Part shown: positions 27,452 through 35,149 of the stretch, in pieces
How positions within the stretch are numbered: position 1 is the stretch's first letter
Layout: each line of letters starts with the position of its first letter
Assembly: GCA_020724265.1 (NCBI GenBank)
Contig: DYHH01000013.1
Location: 16,329-80,328, forward strand
Source: Melioribacter roseus
GTDB lineage: Bacteria > Bacteroidota > Ignavibacteria > Ignavibacteriales > Melioribacteraceae
Reading direction: 5' to 3'
Length of the DNA: 64,000 nucleotides
Made by a program: the position numbers and the translations under genes
The notes under the pieces: model-generated
Database searches by the model: none
The model's input: the letters and a program-made list of their open reading frames with translations, nothing else
Told to the model about the DNA's origin: nothing

Positions 27452-28243
27452 ATGAAAACATTAATTAACATATCGCTTTTCATATTATTAACTGCGTCAA
27501 TTGTCTACGCGAAGAAACCTTCGGAACATATTCCCGATATGGTGAAAATTTCTGCCGGAACTTACACGCCTTTATATGTTAACGATACAACCGATCAAAG
27601 CGAAAAGGTTGATGCTTTCTTAATAGATAAGTACCCGGTAACAAACAAGGAGTTTCTCGAATTCGTAAAAGAAAATCCGAAGTGGAGAAAATCTAACGTA
27701 AATAAATTATTCGCAGATGAAAGATATTTATCACATTGGTATGATGATTTAACTCTTGGTAAAAATGTTAATCCCGATGCACCGGTTACAAACATCAGCT
27801 GGTTTGCTGCAAAAGCTTATGCCGAATCTCTTGGCAAAAGATTACCAACTGTTGCGGAATGGGAATTAGCAGCTCAAGCCGATGAATCAAATCCAAATGG
27901 TTATGCTAACCCTAAGTATGTAGCAAGAATATTAGAATGGTATTCAAAACCATCATCAAAAAATTTACCTGCTGTCGGAAGTGTGTTTGAAAACTATTAC
28001 GGCGCTTACGATATGCATGGTCTAGTTTGGGAATGGACTTCTGATTTTTTCAATGCATTAGTTTCCGGTGAATCGAGAGCAGACGGCGGAATTAATAGAA
28101 ATCTATTCTGCGGCACCGGCTCCGTCGGTGCTACGGATTTTACAAACTATCCGGCATTTATGCGTTTCGCTTTCAGAAGCAGTCTCAAAGCAAATTACAC
28201 AACCGAAAGTCTCGGTTTTAGATGTGCAAAAGATATTAATTAA
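27452..28243 (+). CDS. nirV: NirV-like formylglycine-generating-enzyme family protein
   Basis: A 263-residue exported protein (signal peptide to about VYAKK) with the SUMF1/FGE fold: PDMVKISAGTYTPLY at the start, FLIDKYPVTNKEFLEFV, APVTNISWFAAKAYAESLGK, RLPTVAEWELAAQ, GLVWEWTSDFF and a final SLGFRCAKD. NirV proteins of this type accompany copper nitrite reductase in many denitrifiers, and their exact role is not settled. It follows nirK with only 2 bp between the stop and this ATG, so the two are translationally linked. Confidence 0.88.
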   Translation: MKTLINISLFILLTASIVYAKKPSEHIPDMVKISAGTYTPLYVNDTTDQSEKVDAFLIDKYPVTNKEFLEFVKENPKWRKSNVNKLFADERYLSHWYDDLTLGKNVNPDAPVTNISWFAAKAYAESLGKRLPTVAEWELAAQADESNPNGYANPKYVARILEWYSKPSSKNLPAVGSVFENYYGAYDMHGLVWEWTSDFFNALVSGESRADGGINRNLFCGTGSVGATDFTNYPAFMRFAFRSSLKANYTTESLGFRCAKDIN

Positions 28244-28255
28244 GAGAGGTTTGTT

Positions 28256-28933
28256 ATGAAAAAATTATCCGCAATTATAATAGCTGTTTTAATATTGACT
28301 GTATCAGTCATTTTTATTGTTGCAACCGAAACATCCGTTGATGCATCTTCGCGGGTTGAACTTCAAGATAAGAAAAGCGAAAAAGAATCTTGTTGTTCTT
28401 CCGATATAGAAGAAGTTTCAATGAGTGATTTAACCGAAAATTCTTTATATCAATTGAACTCTGAATGGACAAATCAGTTCGGAAATAAAATTAATCTCAC
28501 AAAATTAAAAGGAAAAAAACAAATTGTAACAATGATATTTGCAAACTGCACTTATGCCTGCCCCATTCTTGTTAATGATATGAGAAGAATTGAAGAACGT
28601 CTATCAAAAGAAGAATTACGCAACGTTCGGTTTACTCTATTTACAATTGATCCCGAAAGAGATACTCCCGAAAAATTAAAAGAGTTTGCTCAAAATCAAA
28701 ATCTAAATTTAAGTAGATGGCAGTTGCTTACTTCCTCAAAAAGTGATATTGCCGATTTAGCTGCACTAATGGGCTTCAGATATAAAAGAGAAAATGACGG
28801 AAGTTATTCTCATTCTAATATTATCAGCATTCTTAATGAAGATGGTGAATTAATCCATCAACAAGTCGGCTTAAGTCAAGATATTGAAAAAACATTAAAC
28901 GTAATTAGAAACCAAAATAAACAAGGAGCATAA
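28256..28933 (+). CDS. SCO1/SenC-like copper chaperone
   Basis: A 225-residue protein with one N-terminal signal anchor (AIIIAVLILTVSVIFIVAT) and a thioredoxin-fold SCO domain. Copper-site residues are Cys98 and Cys102 in ANCTYACP and His186 in SYSHSNI. The DPERDTPEKLKEF segment is also standard. A CC pair (residues 46-47) before the domain may help metal binding. SCO proteins deliver copper to oxidases; here the likely client is the copper nitrite reductase two genes upstream. AGAGAGG precedes the ATG by about eight bases, and 12 bp separate it from nirV. Confidence 0.9.
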   Translation: MKKLSAIIIAVLILTVSVIFIVATETSVDASSRVELQDKKSEKESCCSSDIEEVSMSDLTENSLYQLNSEWTNQFGNKINLTKLKGKKQIVTMIFANCTYACPILVNDMRRIEERLSKEELRNVRFTLFTIDPERDTPEKLKEFAQNQNLNLSRWQLLTSSKSDIADLAALMGFRYKRENDGSYSHSNIISILNEDGELIHQQVGLSQDIEKTLNVIRNQNKQGA

Positions 28934-28934
28934 A

Positions 28935-29678
28935 ATGTTTGAAGCAATAAGAGAAAACCCAAACCAGGTAATTGTTAGAGATATATTAAAAACCAACATA
29001 AAAACCGCACACGTTTTTGAAAAATACGGAATCGATTTCTGCTGCAAAGGAAACCGTCCGCTAAAAGAAGCATGTGACGAAAAAAACGTAAGCGTTGAAA
29101 CAATCATAGAGGAATTGAAAGATCTTAACACTGCCTCGGAGAAAGAAGACCTTCGTTTTGATCAATGGGATTTGAAATTCTTGATTGACTATATAATTAA
29201 TAATCATCATTCGTATGTTCGAAATGCGATCCCGCAGTTAATGCCTCATTTGGAAAAAGTTGCATTTAAGCATGGTAACAAGTATCCCGAATTACTAGAA
29301 ATTAAATCGCATTTTGAAAATGTTGCAGAAGAAATGTATTCACACATGGAAAAAGAAGAAAAAATACTTTTCCATATAATAAAATATTTAGTAGATTCTA
29401 AACACTTTAATGAAAAACCTAGGATGAATGGTTTTAAGACTGTAAAAAATCCAATCGATTCAATGGAAGCAGAACACAGTAATGCAGGCGGAACAATGGA
29501 AGAAATAAGAAAGTTAACTAATAATTTCACGCCACCGGCTGATGCTTGCAATACTTTCCAATTAACATATAAAGAATTGGAAGACTTTGAAAAAGATCTA
29601 CACATTCATGTTCATTTGGAAAATAATATTTTGTTTCCTAAAGCAATTGAGTTGGAGAAAGAGTTGTTAAAATTATGA
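28935..29678 (+). CDS. ric: di-iron protein for repair of iron-sulfur clusters
   Basis: A 247-residue cytoplasmic protein of the RIC/ScdA/YtfE family, which restores Fe-S clusters damaged by NO. The N-terminal ScdA_N part has RDILKTNIKTAHVFEKYGID with the conserved FCCKGNRPL (Cys36, Cys37). The C-terminal hemerythrin-like bundle has DYIINNHHSYVR, MPHLEKV, YSHMEKEEKILFHII, EHSNAGGTMEEIRKLT and IHVHLENNILFP, which supply the His/Glu ligands for the di-iron site. Placement after nirK, whose product is NO, fits. It starts one base after the SCO stop and overlaps the next gene by 4 bp. Confidence 0.95.
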   Translation: MFEAIRENPNQVIVRDILKTNIKTAHVFEKYGIDFCCKGNRPLKEACDEKNVSVETIIEELKDLNTASEKEDLRFDQWDLKFLIDYIINNHHSYVRNAIPQLMPHLEKVAFKHGNKYPELLEIKSHFENVAEEMYSHMEKEEKILFHIIKYLVDSKHFNEKPRMNGFKTVKNPIDSMEAEHSNAGGTMEEIRKLTNNFTPPADACNTFQLTYKELEDFEKDLHIHVHLENNILFPKAIELEKELLKL

Positions 29679-30124
29679 GAAGACATCAAAATCTAATAGG
29701 TTTATCACACGATCATCATCACGGATTGCGTCTTGCGCACTTAATTAAAAAAGATGCCCCAGTGTATAAGGATTTACCGAATGATGTTGAAGGGAAAATT
29801 AGTTATACAATTAAAGCGTGGGAAGAAGAATTAAAATTTCATTTTAAAAATGAAGAAGAAATTCTTTTTCCCGCCGTTGAAAATCGTGATGACAAGATTG
29901 ACGAATTAATTGATGAACTATTGGTTGAACATGAAGAGATCGAGTACAAAATCAATCAATTAAAAACTTCGGTTGAAAAAGAAGAGATATTGAATGATCT
30001 CGGTTACATCCTCGAACAGCATATAAGAAAAGAAGAGCGTGAATTGTTTGACAGGATTCAAGAAATATTCGGCGAAGATGAGTTGAATAAATTGATTGAT
30101 AAAATTGAACCGGTGAAAGGTTAG
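29675..30124 (+). CDS. hemerythrin-like domain protein
   Basis: A 149-residue four-helix protein. Candidate iron ligands are in LSHDHHHGLRLAH, LKFHFKNEEEILFP, LLVEHEEIEYKI and LEQHIRKEERELF, the usual H...H...HxxxE...H...HxxxxE pattern. It overlaps ric by 4 bp (ATGA) and is the last gene of the nir operon. Likely binds O2 or NO or stores iron in the cytoplasm; which of these is not shown by sequence. Confidence 0.9.
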   Translation: MRRHQNLIGLSHDHHHGLRLAHLIKKDAPVYKDLPNDVEGKISYTIKAWEEELKFHFKNEEEILFPAVENRDDKIDELIDELLVEHEEIEYKINQLKTSVEKEEILNDLGYILEQHIRKEERELFDRIQEIFGEDELNKLIDKIEPVKG

Positions 30125-30457
30125 TAAATATTATTCTGAATCGGAATTCATATTCAACTACTTCGTAGTTGTGATTTCCTGTACACAATATTCTATTCAT
30201 TTTGAATCCCTCCGGGATTCTAAAAACTTTATTTTCATTAGAGCAAGAAGAGGTTGATTCTTTATCTCGATTAAATTCTGATCGAGTATACAAGTTTGTT
30301 TTAGGTTAGATTAAATCCCTTTGGGATTCCATAGTTCGTAAATGATTAAGAATTATCTGAAAAGATAGATTTGATGACTGCAAAGCAGTCAAATATGAAT
30401 AGAGACAATAAAATAATTTAAAGAACTCCGACGGGGTTCAAGAAAAACCAAAATAAA
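30125..30457. repeat. array of short hairpins with three-base loops
   Basis: This 333-bp gene-free stretch holds at least seven unlike hairpins. Triloop ones: CAACTAC-TTC-GTAGTTG (30155-30171), GAATCCC-TCC-GGGATTC (30204-30220), AATCCC-TTT-GGGATT (30314-30328), GACTGC-AAA-GCAGTC (30376-30390) and GAACTCC-GAC-GGGGTTC (30423-30439). Also CTCGAT-N9-ATCGAG (30266-30286) and TATCT-GAAA-AGATA (30354-30367), the latter with a GNRA loop. Stems are 5-7 bp. The sequences differ, so they are not copies of one repeat, nor a CRISPR. The first may end the nir operon. Confidence 0.8.
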
Positions 30458-31204
30458 ATGAACAACTCAGAATTCTACGACAGCTTTACAGAAGATTATA
30501 ATTCTATGATTCCGCTTGAAAAGCAGATTGAATCAAAGACAAAATTCTTCAAACGTTTTATAAAGGATAGCACAAAATCCGCCGCAGATCTTGGTGCAGG
30601 CAGCGGTGCAGATTCAATCGCGCTTGCCAAACTCGGTTTAGATGTTACCGCCTTTGAACCGTCAATTGAAATGCTTAAACAAGCTAAATTAAATTTTACT
30701 AAACAATCAGTTGCGGTAGATATCTATTATAAAAAGATTTCTGAAATTGACGAGAAATTCCATCACTCATTCGATTTGGTTGTGTCGCTCGGCAATACAT
30801 TTGCAAACATTAACGTAGAAGAGATAGAAGAATCAATCGCAAAGGTAATTGAATTGCTGAAAAAAGACGGCACTGCAATAATACAAATATTGAACTATAA
30901 CAAGGTCTTAAGTGCAAAGGAAAGAATAGTCAACATAACGGAATCAAATGAAAAACAGTTCATTAGATTTTATGATTTCTGCGGGGACAAAGTTTATTTC
31001 AATATATTATCATTTCAAAAAGAAGATTTTTCTAACCGGCAATTAATTACAACGGAAATTTTCCCATATACAAAATCATTACTTGAAAAAATGATTGCCA
31101 GAAACGGCATACAGGAACTTGAGCTTTATGGTGATATTAAGATGGCTAATTTTGATGAAAACAAATCGAATGATTTGATTATGATAATTAACCAATTCAG
31201 ATAA
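30458..31204 (+). CDS. class I SAM-dependent methyltransferase
   Basis: A 248-residue cytoplasmic enzyme. Motif I is AADLGAGSGADSIALAKLG, followed by VTAFEPSIEMLKQA (ribose-binding acidic strand) and FDLVVSLGNTFANI (motif IV region), with YFNILSFQKEDF in the C-terminal sheet. The substrate is unknown; small-molecule methyltransferases of this kind occur widely. No ribosome binding site of note; the last hairpin of the upstream array ends 18 bp before the ATG. Its 3' end overlaps by 8 bp the convergent nucleotidyltransferase gene. Confidence 0.88.
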   Translation: MNNSEFYDSFTEDYNSMIPLEKQIESKTKFFKRFIKDSTKSAADLGAGSGADSIALAKLGLDVTAFEPSIEMLKQAKLNFTKQSVAVDIYYKKISEIDEKFHHSFDLVVSLGNTFANINVEEIEESIAKVIELLKKDGTAIIQILNYNKVLSAKERIVNITESNEKQFIRFYDFCGDKVYFNILSFQKEDFSNRQLITTEIFPYTKSLLEKMIARNGIQELELYGDIKMANFDENKSNDLIMIINQFR

Positions 31205-31784
31205 TACCTGCTTCAGATTTGGCTTTAAGAAATTCTACATTAACAAAAAGTTTCTCAGACCAATAATCGAGATAATTCATGTCGAGCTGATTCTTCTGAA
31301 CCTTCAGAACTCCTAAAATATCACTCCATTGCTTTTCCGAAACACCGCCTCTTTCTTTGTACCAAATTAGTTTTGTTAGAATTACATCTTCTGGCGAACA
31401 AATAAATATTTCTATTGTTTCATTCCGGTCAACAAACTTTTTCCGTATAATTCTATCGAATATAGTTTGCTGGTAATCTGAAGTTTTACTAATGAAGAAA
31501 TCAATTTTATAAGATGTGCTATTGTGTATAATATTGAAAGATGATTTATGCTCAAACGCATCTCTGATCATTTCTCCGTCAATATAATATTCTTTACTTA
31601 ATCTTTGAACAAGATTCTTAATGACTGCCGGATTAAAATCAGTAATTACATCAACATCCATCGTTGACCTAGAGATACCAAGTGCTGAACTTGCAACTGA
31701 TCCTCCGATATAATAAGGTATTTTCAATTCTTCTAAAAGTTCAACGATCGGATGTAATGCATTAATGATTTCACTTTTACTCAT
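31197..31784 (-). CDS. predicted nucleotidyltransferase
   Basis: A 195-residue protein with the start of a polymerase-beta-like nucleotidyltransferase fold: IPYYIGGSVASSALGI and STMDVDVITDF, where GGS and the DxD pair would bind nucleotide and metal. Then KIDFFISKTSDYQQTIFDRI with a third acidic strand, and CSPEDVILTKLIWYKERGG, common in DUF6036/AbiEii-like transferases. It overlaps the preceding 85-residue gene by 8 bp. Proteins of this type can be toxins or housekeeping enzymes; no activity is shown here. Confidence 0.75.
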   Translation of the reverse strand: MSKSEIINALHPIVELLEELKIPYYIGGSVASSALGISRSTMDVDVITDFNPAVIKNLVQRLSKEYYIDGEMIRDAFEHKSSFNIIHNSTSYKIDFFISKTSDYQQTIFDRIIRKKFVDRNETIEIFICSPEDVILTKLIWYKERGGVSEKQWSDILGVLKVQKNQLDMNYLDYWSEKLFVNVEFLKAKSEAGII

Positions 31785-32034
31785 CTTTCGTCATCCAAGA
31801 TCTTCGTACACGCTCGGCTAATTCTTCGCCATAATGAATTGAGATAAATAAGATTTTTTGTTCGAGTTCGTTCAAATGAGGATTAGCTTCTTTGATAGCT
31901 TTTTTCGATTGATTAAGTACAAAATCTGACAAGCGAATTGCTTTAAAAAATCTTTCGGAAGAACTCATTCTTCTAAATCTTTCTATAAGCTCAGTTTCTA
32001 TCCTTAGATCAGTATCTGCGGATTGAGGTTTCAT
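31777..32034 (-). CDS. small hypothetical protein paired with the nucleotidyltransferase
   Basis: An 85-residue, charged, all-helical protein (ELIERFRRMSSSERFFKAIR, KKAIKEANPHLNELEQKILF). No family recognised. It overlaps the nucleotidyltransferase gene by 8 bp and follows the Rrf2 gene by 39 bp. The pair could be a two-gene module, possibly toxin-antitoxin-like, but the partner roles are a guess. Confidence 0.65.
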   Translation of the reverse strand: MKPQSADTDLRIETELIERFRRMSSSERFFKAIRLSDFVLNQSKKAIKEANPHLNELEQKILFISIHYGEELAERVRRSWMTKDE

Positions 32035-32073
32035 AATGATTAAATATAATTAAAGAAGTCGTAAAATGGTATT

Positions 32074-32505
32074 CTACAAATTAACCAATTTGTGAAGTGT
32101 CTTTTCTTTTAGCTGTTCGAGTGTTTCGTTGGAAAGCATTTTGTAGGCATCGTCACGTAGTTTTCCCCATTTTTCATGAACGGGACATGGGTTTTCATTT
32201 GAGCATCCCGGGAAACCGAGTACGCAGTTGTTGAAGATTTCGAGTCCGTCTATTGCTTCAACTATGTCTATTAACTTAATGCTACTTGGACTCTTAGCTA
32301 AATAAAATCCGCCGTTCTTTCCCTTTTTAGAACCGATAATACCGCTCTCTGTTAAAATCTGCATAACTTTAGAAACATACTCTTTCGGTACTTTCAGTTC
32401 TTTGGAAACTTCACCGGCGGTAAATATTCTTTTTTCTTTTTTTATTGACAAAAAGAGTACGGCTTGAAGCCCTAATTCGCATGTTTTTGAGAATATTACG
32501 GTCAT
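32074..32505 (-). CDS. Rrf2-family regulator with NsrR-like cysteine cluster
   Basis: A 143-residue winged-helix repressor. The N-terminus (FSKTCELGLQAVLFLS) and the HTH (FTAGEVSKELKVPKEYVSKV) plus GGFYLAKSP are typical of Rrf2 proteins. The loop NCVLGFPGCSNENPCPVH has Cys94, Cys101 and Cys107, the ligand set that holds an Fe-S cluster in NsrR and IscR. NsrR responds to NO. The matching operator lies at its own promoter and at the nar and nir promoters, which makes it the likely NO- or redox-sensing repressor of denitrification genes here. IscR-type iron-sulfur sensing is the alternative. Confidence 0.9.
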   Translation of the reverse strand: MTVIFSKTCELGLQAVLFLSIKKEKRIFTAGEVSKELKVPKEYVSKVMQILTESGIIGSKKGKNGGFYLAKSPSSIKLIDIVEAIDGLEIFNNCVLGFPGCSNENPCPVHEKWGKLRDDAYKMLSNETLEQLKEKTLHKLVNL

Positions 32506-32509
32506 AAAT

Positions 32510-32556
32510 CGGATTTTTTATTCTGATAATATATTGTTTAGTAAGATAGAATTCAA
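32510..32556 (-). promoter_or_regulatory. rrf2 promoter with imperfect operator copy
   Basis: On the minus strand: TTGAAT (32551-32556), 17-bp spacer, TATATT (32528-32533), two bases, then CAGAAT-AAAA-AATCCG (32510-32525), which matches 10 of 12 arm positions of the nar and nir operators. The site ends 4 bp before the ATG, leaving a very short leader without a clear ribosome binding site. It indicates autoregulation. Confidence 0.68.
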
Positions 32557-32577
32557 GTAAAAAGTTTTAATGGTATG

Positions 32578-32820
32578 CTAATAATTTTTTAGCGAAGGGC
32601 GCTTTTCCTTTCGCCACTTATCATATTCTTCCAAACGAGAGAGCCGTTTTTCGACAACCTTATATTCATGTATATCAAAGAATTTTTTTAAGGCGGGGTC
32701 GTGATCTTCCAAATTTTTAAATGCCAAAACCGCGTCAATCAGTTCTCCTGTTTTGCGGTTCTTAAATTTGTAGTAAACAAAAGCATCTTCAGGCATACTT
32801 TCCTCAAAAAAATGCGACAT
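32578..32820 (-). CDS. small conserved-looking hypothetical protein
   Basis: An 80-residue protein from the ATG at 32818-32820 (MSHFFEESMPEDAFVYYKFKN); a TTG one codon upstream is less likely. It has one strand-rich part and a charged helical end (KVVEKRLSRLEEYDKWRKEKR). No signal, membrane segment or cysteines. Family not recognised. It lies 72 bp upstream of rrf2 and on the same strand, so it could read into it. Confidence 0.55.
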   Translation of the reverse strand: MSHFFEESMPEDAFVYYKFKNRKTGELIDAVLAFKNLEDHDPALKKFFDIHEYKVVEKRLSRLEEYDKWRKEKRPSLKNY

Positions 32821-32971
32821 CAAAATTAACTGAGCAAAGTAGAATTAGCAAAGGAAATTTTATTTTTATTTTTTGATGTGCTGCAAAATTTTGTGTTCTT
32901 TATATATCAAAACATTTCTCTTTCTTTTTGAATATTTTTTAATTAAATATCGCTCCGTTTTTAACGGCAAA

Positions 32972-33673
32972 ATGATACCTATTAAAATAATGACCCAGCC
33001 GGATGACGTAACTTGCGGTCCGACGAGTTTGCATGCGGTTTATAATTACTTCGGTGATAAAATATCACTCCCCAAAGTCATTTCCGAAATTTCTTACCTT
33101 GAAGAAGGCGGCACGCTTGCCGTAATGCTTGCCATACATGCCCTTAAAAGAAATTATAAAGCAAAGATCTGCACTTACAATCTTTCCGTATTTGATCCGG
33201 TTTGGTTTAAAGAAAAAGTTAATATCAAAGCCAAGTTAATTGAACAAAAGAAACATAAGAAAAGTAAAAAGTTACATCACGCAACAGATGCCTATGTTGA
33301 GTATTTATTACTCGGAGGAGAGATTGAATTTGTTAATTTAACTCCCTCGCTTCTTAAAAAGATATTTGATAAAAAACTTCCGATTCTTACCGGTTTAAGT
33401 GCAACATACTTATATAACTGCTCGCGGGAAGCATGGATAAACAACAAAAGTGTTTACGACGATGTTAAAGGTTTTCCGACCGGTCATTTTGTTGTACTTT
33501 CCGGGTACGACGAAGAGACCAGAAATGTTGTTGTTGCCGATCCTTACCGCGAAAACCCTGTTTCACACAACAATTATTATTCTGTAAAGGTGAGCAGGCT
33601 TATTAATTCAATTATGCTAGGTATACTCACTTTTGATGCCAACTTATTAGTAATTCAACCTAAGGATAAATAG
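32972..33673 (+). CDS. C39-like cysteine peptidase, first gene of a peptide-ligase cluster
   Basis: About 233 residues from the ATG at 32972, chosen because the family domain begins there (MIPIKIMTQPDDVTCGPTS); an upstream extension of 33 codons is hydrophobic but has no family similarity I can see. Catalytic residues of the papain-like C39 fold are Cys15 in TCGPTSLHAVYNY, the His in PTGHFVVLSGYD and Asp in VVADPYREN. No ABC-transporter part is fused. It is separated by only 3 bp from the ATP-grasp gene. Likely role: hydrolysis or transpeptidation of the product of the next three enzymes (inference). Confidence 0.8.
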   Translation: MIPIKIMTQPDDVTCGPTSLHAVYNYFGDKISLPKVISEISYLEEGGTLAVMLAIHALKRNYKAKICTYNLSVFDPVWFKEKVNIKAKLIEQKKHKKSKKLHHATDAYVEYLLLGGEIEFVNLTPSLLKKIFDKKLPILTGLSATYLYNCSREAWINNKSVYDDVKGFPTGHFVVLSGYDEETRNVVVADPYRENPVSHNNYYSVKVSRLINSIMLGILTFDANLLVIQPKDK

Positions 33674-33676
33674 TCT

Positions 33677-35149
33677 ATGAGAAGTTTTGTTGTAGTGAAT
33701 AATCCGAAAGACTGGAATTTTAAAATCGATAATGTAGAAGTAGTTTCCGCAAAATCTTATTTAACTGAAAGCAGCTTTGCCGAAATAAAAAGTGCCCGCA
33801 TTTTCAATTTGTGCCGGTCATACCGTTATCAGGCAACGGGTTATTATGTTTCGTTGTTAGCTGAAGCGAGAGGTCATAGAGCTTTTCCTAACGTATCGAC
33901 TATTCAGGATATTAAATCACAAACAATAGTCAGAATAATTTCCGATGATCTCGATGATCTTATCCAGAGAAGTTTGAGCAAAATAAAATCCGAAGAATTT
34001 GTTTTAAGTATTTATTTCGGTCAAAACATGGCAGCACAATATGAAAAACTTGCATCACAGTTATACAATTTATTTCAAGCTCCCTTAATTCGTGCAACTT
34101 TTTACTTTAATAAGAAATGGTTTTTACAAAGCATAACTCCTATTCCGGTAAACGAAGTACCTGAAAAACATAGACCATTCTTAGAAAGATGCGCAGAATC
34201 ATATTTCTCTAAAAAAAGAATTTACACGGCTAAAATTAGTCGTGCTAAATATGATATGGCGATTCTTATTAATCCAAATGAAGAGGAACCGCCTTCGGAT
34301 AAAAAAGCAATAAAAAGTTTTATTGATGCAGGGGAAGAAGTAGGCATTAGATGTGAGTTAATAACAAAAGAAGATTTCAGCAGAATACCAGAATTTGATG
34401 CATTGTTTATTAGAGAAACAACAGCTGTTAATCATCATACATATCGTTTTTCGCGAAGAGCTTTTGCCGAAGGTCTTGTCGTTATTGATGATCCGCATTC
34501 AATTATTCAGTGCACTAACAAAGTTTATCTTGCCGAAGCATTGATAAAAGCGAAAGTTCCGGCACCAAAAACAATTATAGTGCATAAAGACAATAGAGAA
34601 ATATTGGAAAACGCTTTGGGCTTCCCGATTGTTTTAAAGCAGCCGGATAGTTCTTTCTCGCAAGGTGTGATAAAAGTCGAAAACAAAGAGCAGCTTAAAG
34701 CGGAAGCCAATCGTTTACTCGAAATTTCGGATTTAATTATTGCTCAAGAATTTACTTATTCCGACTTTGATTGGAGAATAGGAATACTTGATAAGCAACC
34801 ATTATTTGCCTGCAAATATTTTATGGCTAAAGACCACTGGCAAATTTACAATTGGAATAAGAAGAACAACGAGCAATACGGTAAATACAAAACTATACCA
34901 ATCTACGAAGTACCTGACAAAGTAATTAAAACTGCATTGAAGGCGGCAAATCAAATTGGTGACGGGCTTTACGGTGTTGACTTAAAACAAATTGGAAGTG
35001 AAGTATTTATTATCGAAGTGAATGACAACCCTAGTATTGAACACGGTGTTGAAGACGCGGTTATGAAAGAACATCTTTACCTAACAATAATGAAATCATT
35101 TAAAGACAGGCTTGAATCAATCCGCCAGGTAAAGGAATTACATTTATGA
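33677..35149 (+). CDS. RimK-like ATP-grasp ligase with N-terminal RLAN-type domain
   Basis: A 490-residue ligase. The first about 180 residues (RSFVVVNNPKDWNF, ARIFNLCRSYRYQATGYYVS, LAEARGHRAFP) are the N-terminal domain found only in front of a set of RimK-like ATP-grasp proteins. The C-terminal ATP-grasp part shows IIQCTNKVYLAEALIKAKVP, FPIVLKQPDSSFSQGVIKV, LIIAQEFTYSDFDWRIG and VFIIEVNDNPSIEHG (Mg-binding E/N). Such enzymes add an amino acid to a carboxylate. Overlaps the next gene by 4 bp. Substrate unknown; a glutamate-type amino acid is plausible. Confidence 0.87.
   Translation: MRSFVVVNNPKDWNFKIDNVEVVSAKSYLTESSFAEIKSARIFNLCRSYRYQATGYYVSLLAEARGHRAFPNVSTIQDIKSQTIVRIISDDLDDLIQRSLSKIKSEEFVLSIYFGQNMAAQYEKLASQLYNLFQAPLIRATFYFNKKWFLQSITPIPVNEVPEKHRPFLERCAESYFSKKRIYTAKISRAKYDMAILINPNEEEPPSDKKAIKSFIDAGEEVGIRCELITKEDFSRIPEFDALFIRETTAVNHHTYRFSRRAFAEGLVVIDDPHSIIQCTNKVYLAEALIKAKVPAPKTIIVHKDNREILENALGFPIVLKQPDSSFSQGVIKVENKEQLKAEANRLLEISDLIIAQEFTYSDFDWRIGILDKQPLFACKYFMAKDHWQIYNWNKKNNEQYGKYKTIPIYEVPDKVIKTALKAANQIGDGLYGVDLKQIGSEVFIIEVNDNPSIEHGVEDAVMKEHLYLTIMKSFKDRLESIRQVKELHL

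Noticed and set aside
30125..30457. CRISPR array
   Set aside because: The repeated units differ in sequence and there are no even spacers.
32873..32971. Longer start for the C39-like peptidase
   Set aside because: The added 33 residues are hydrophobic without family match, and the domain begins at the ATG at 32972.
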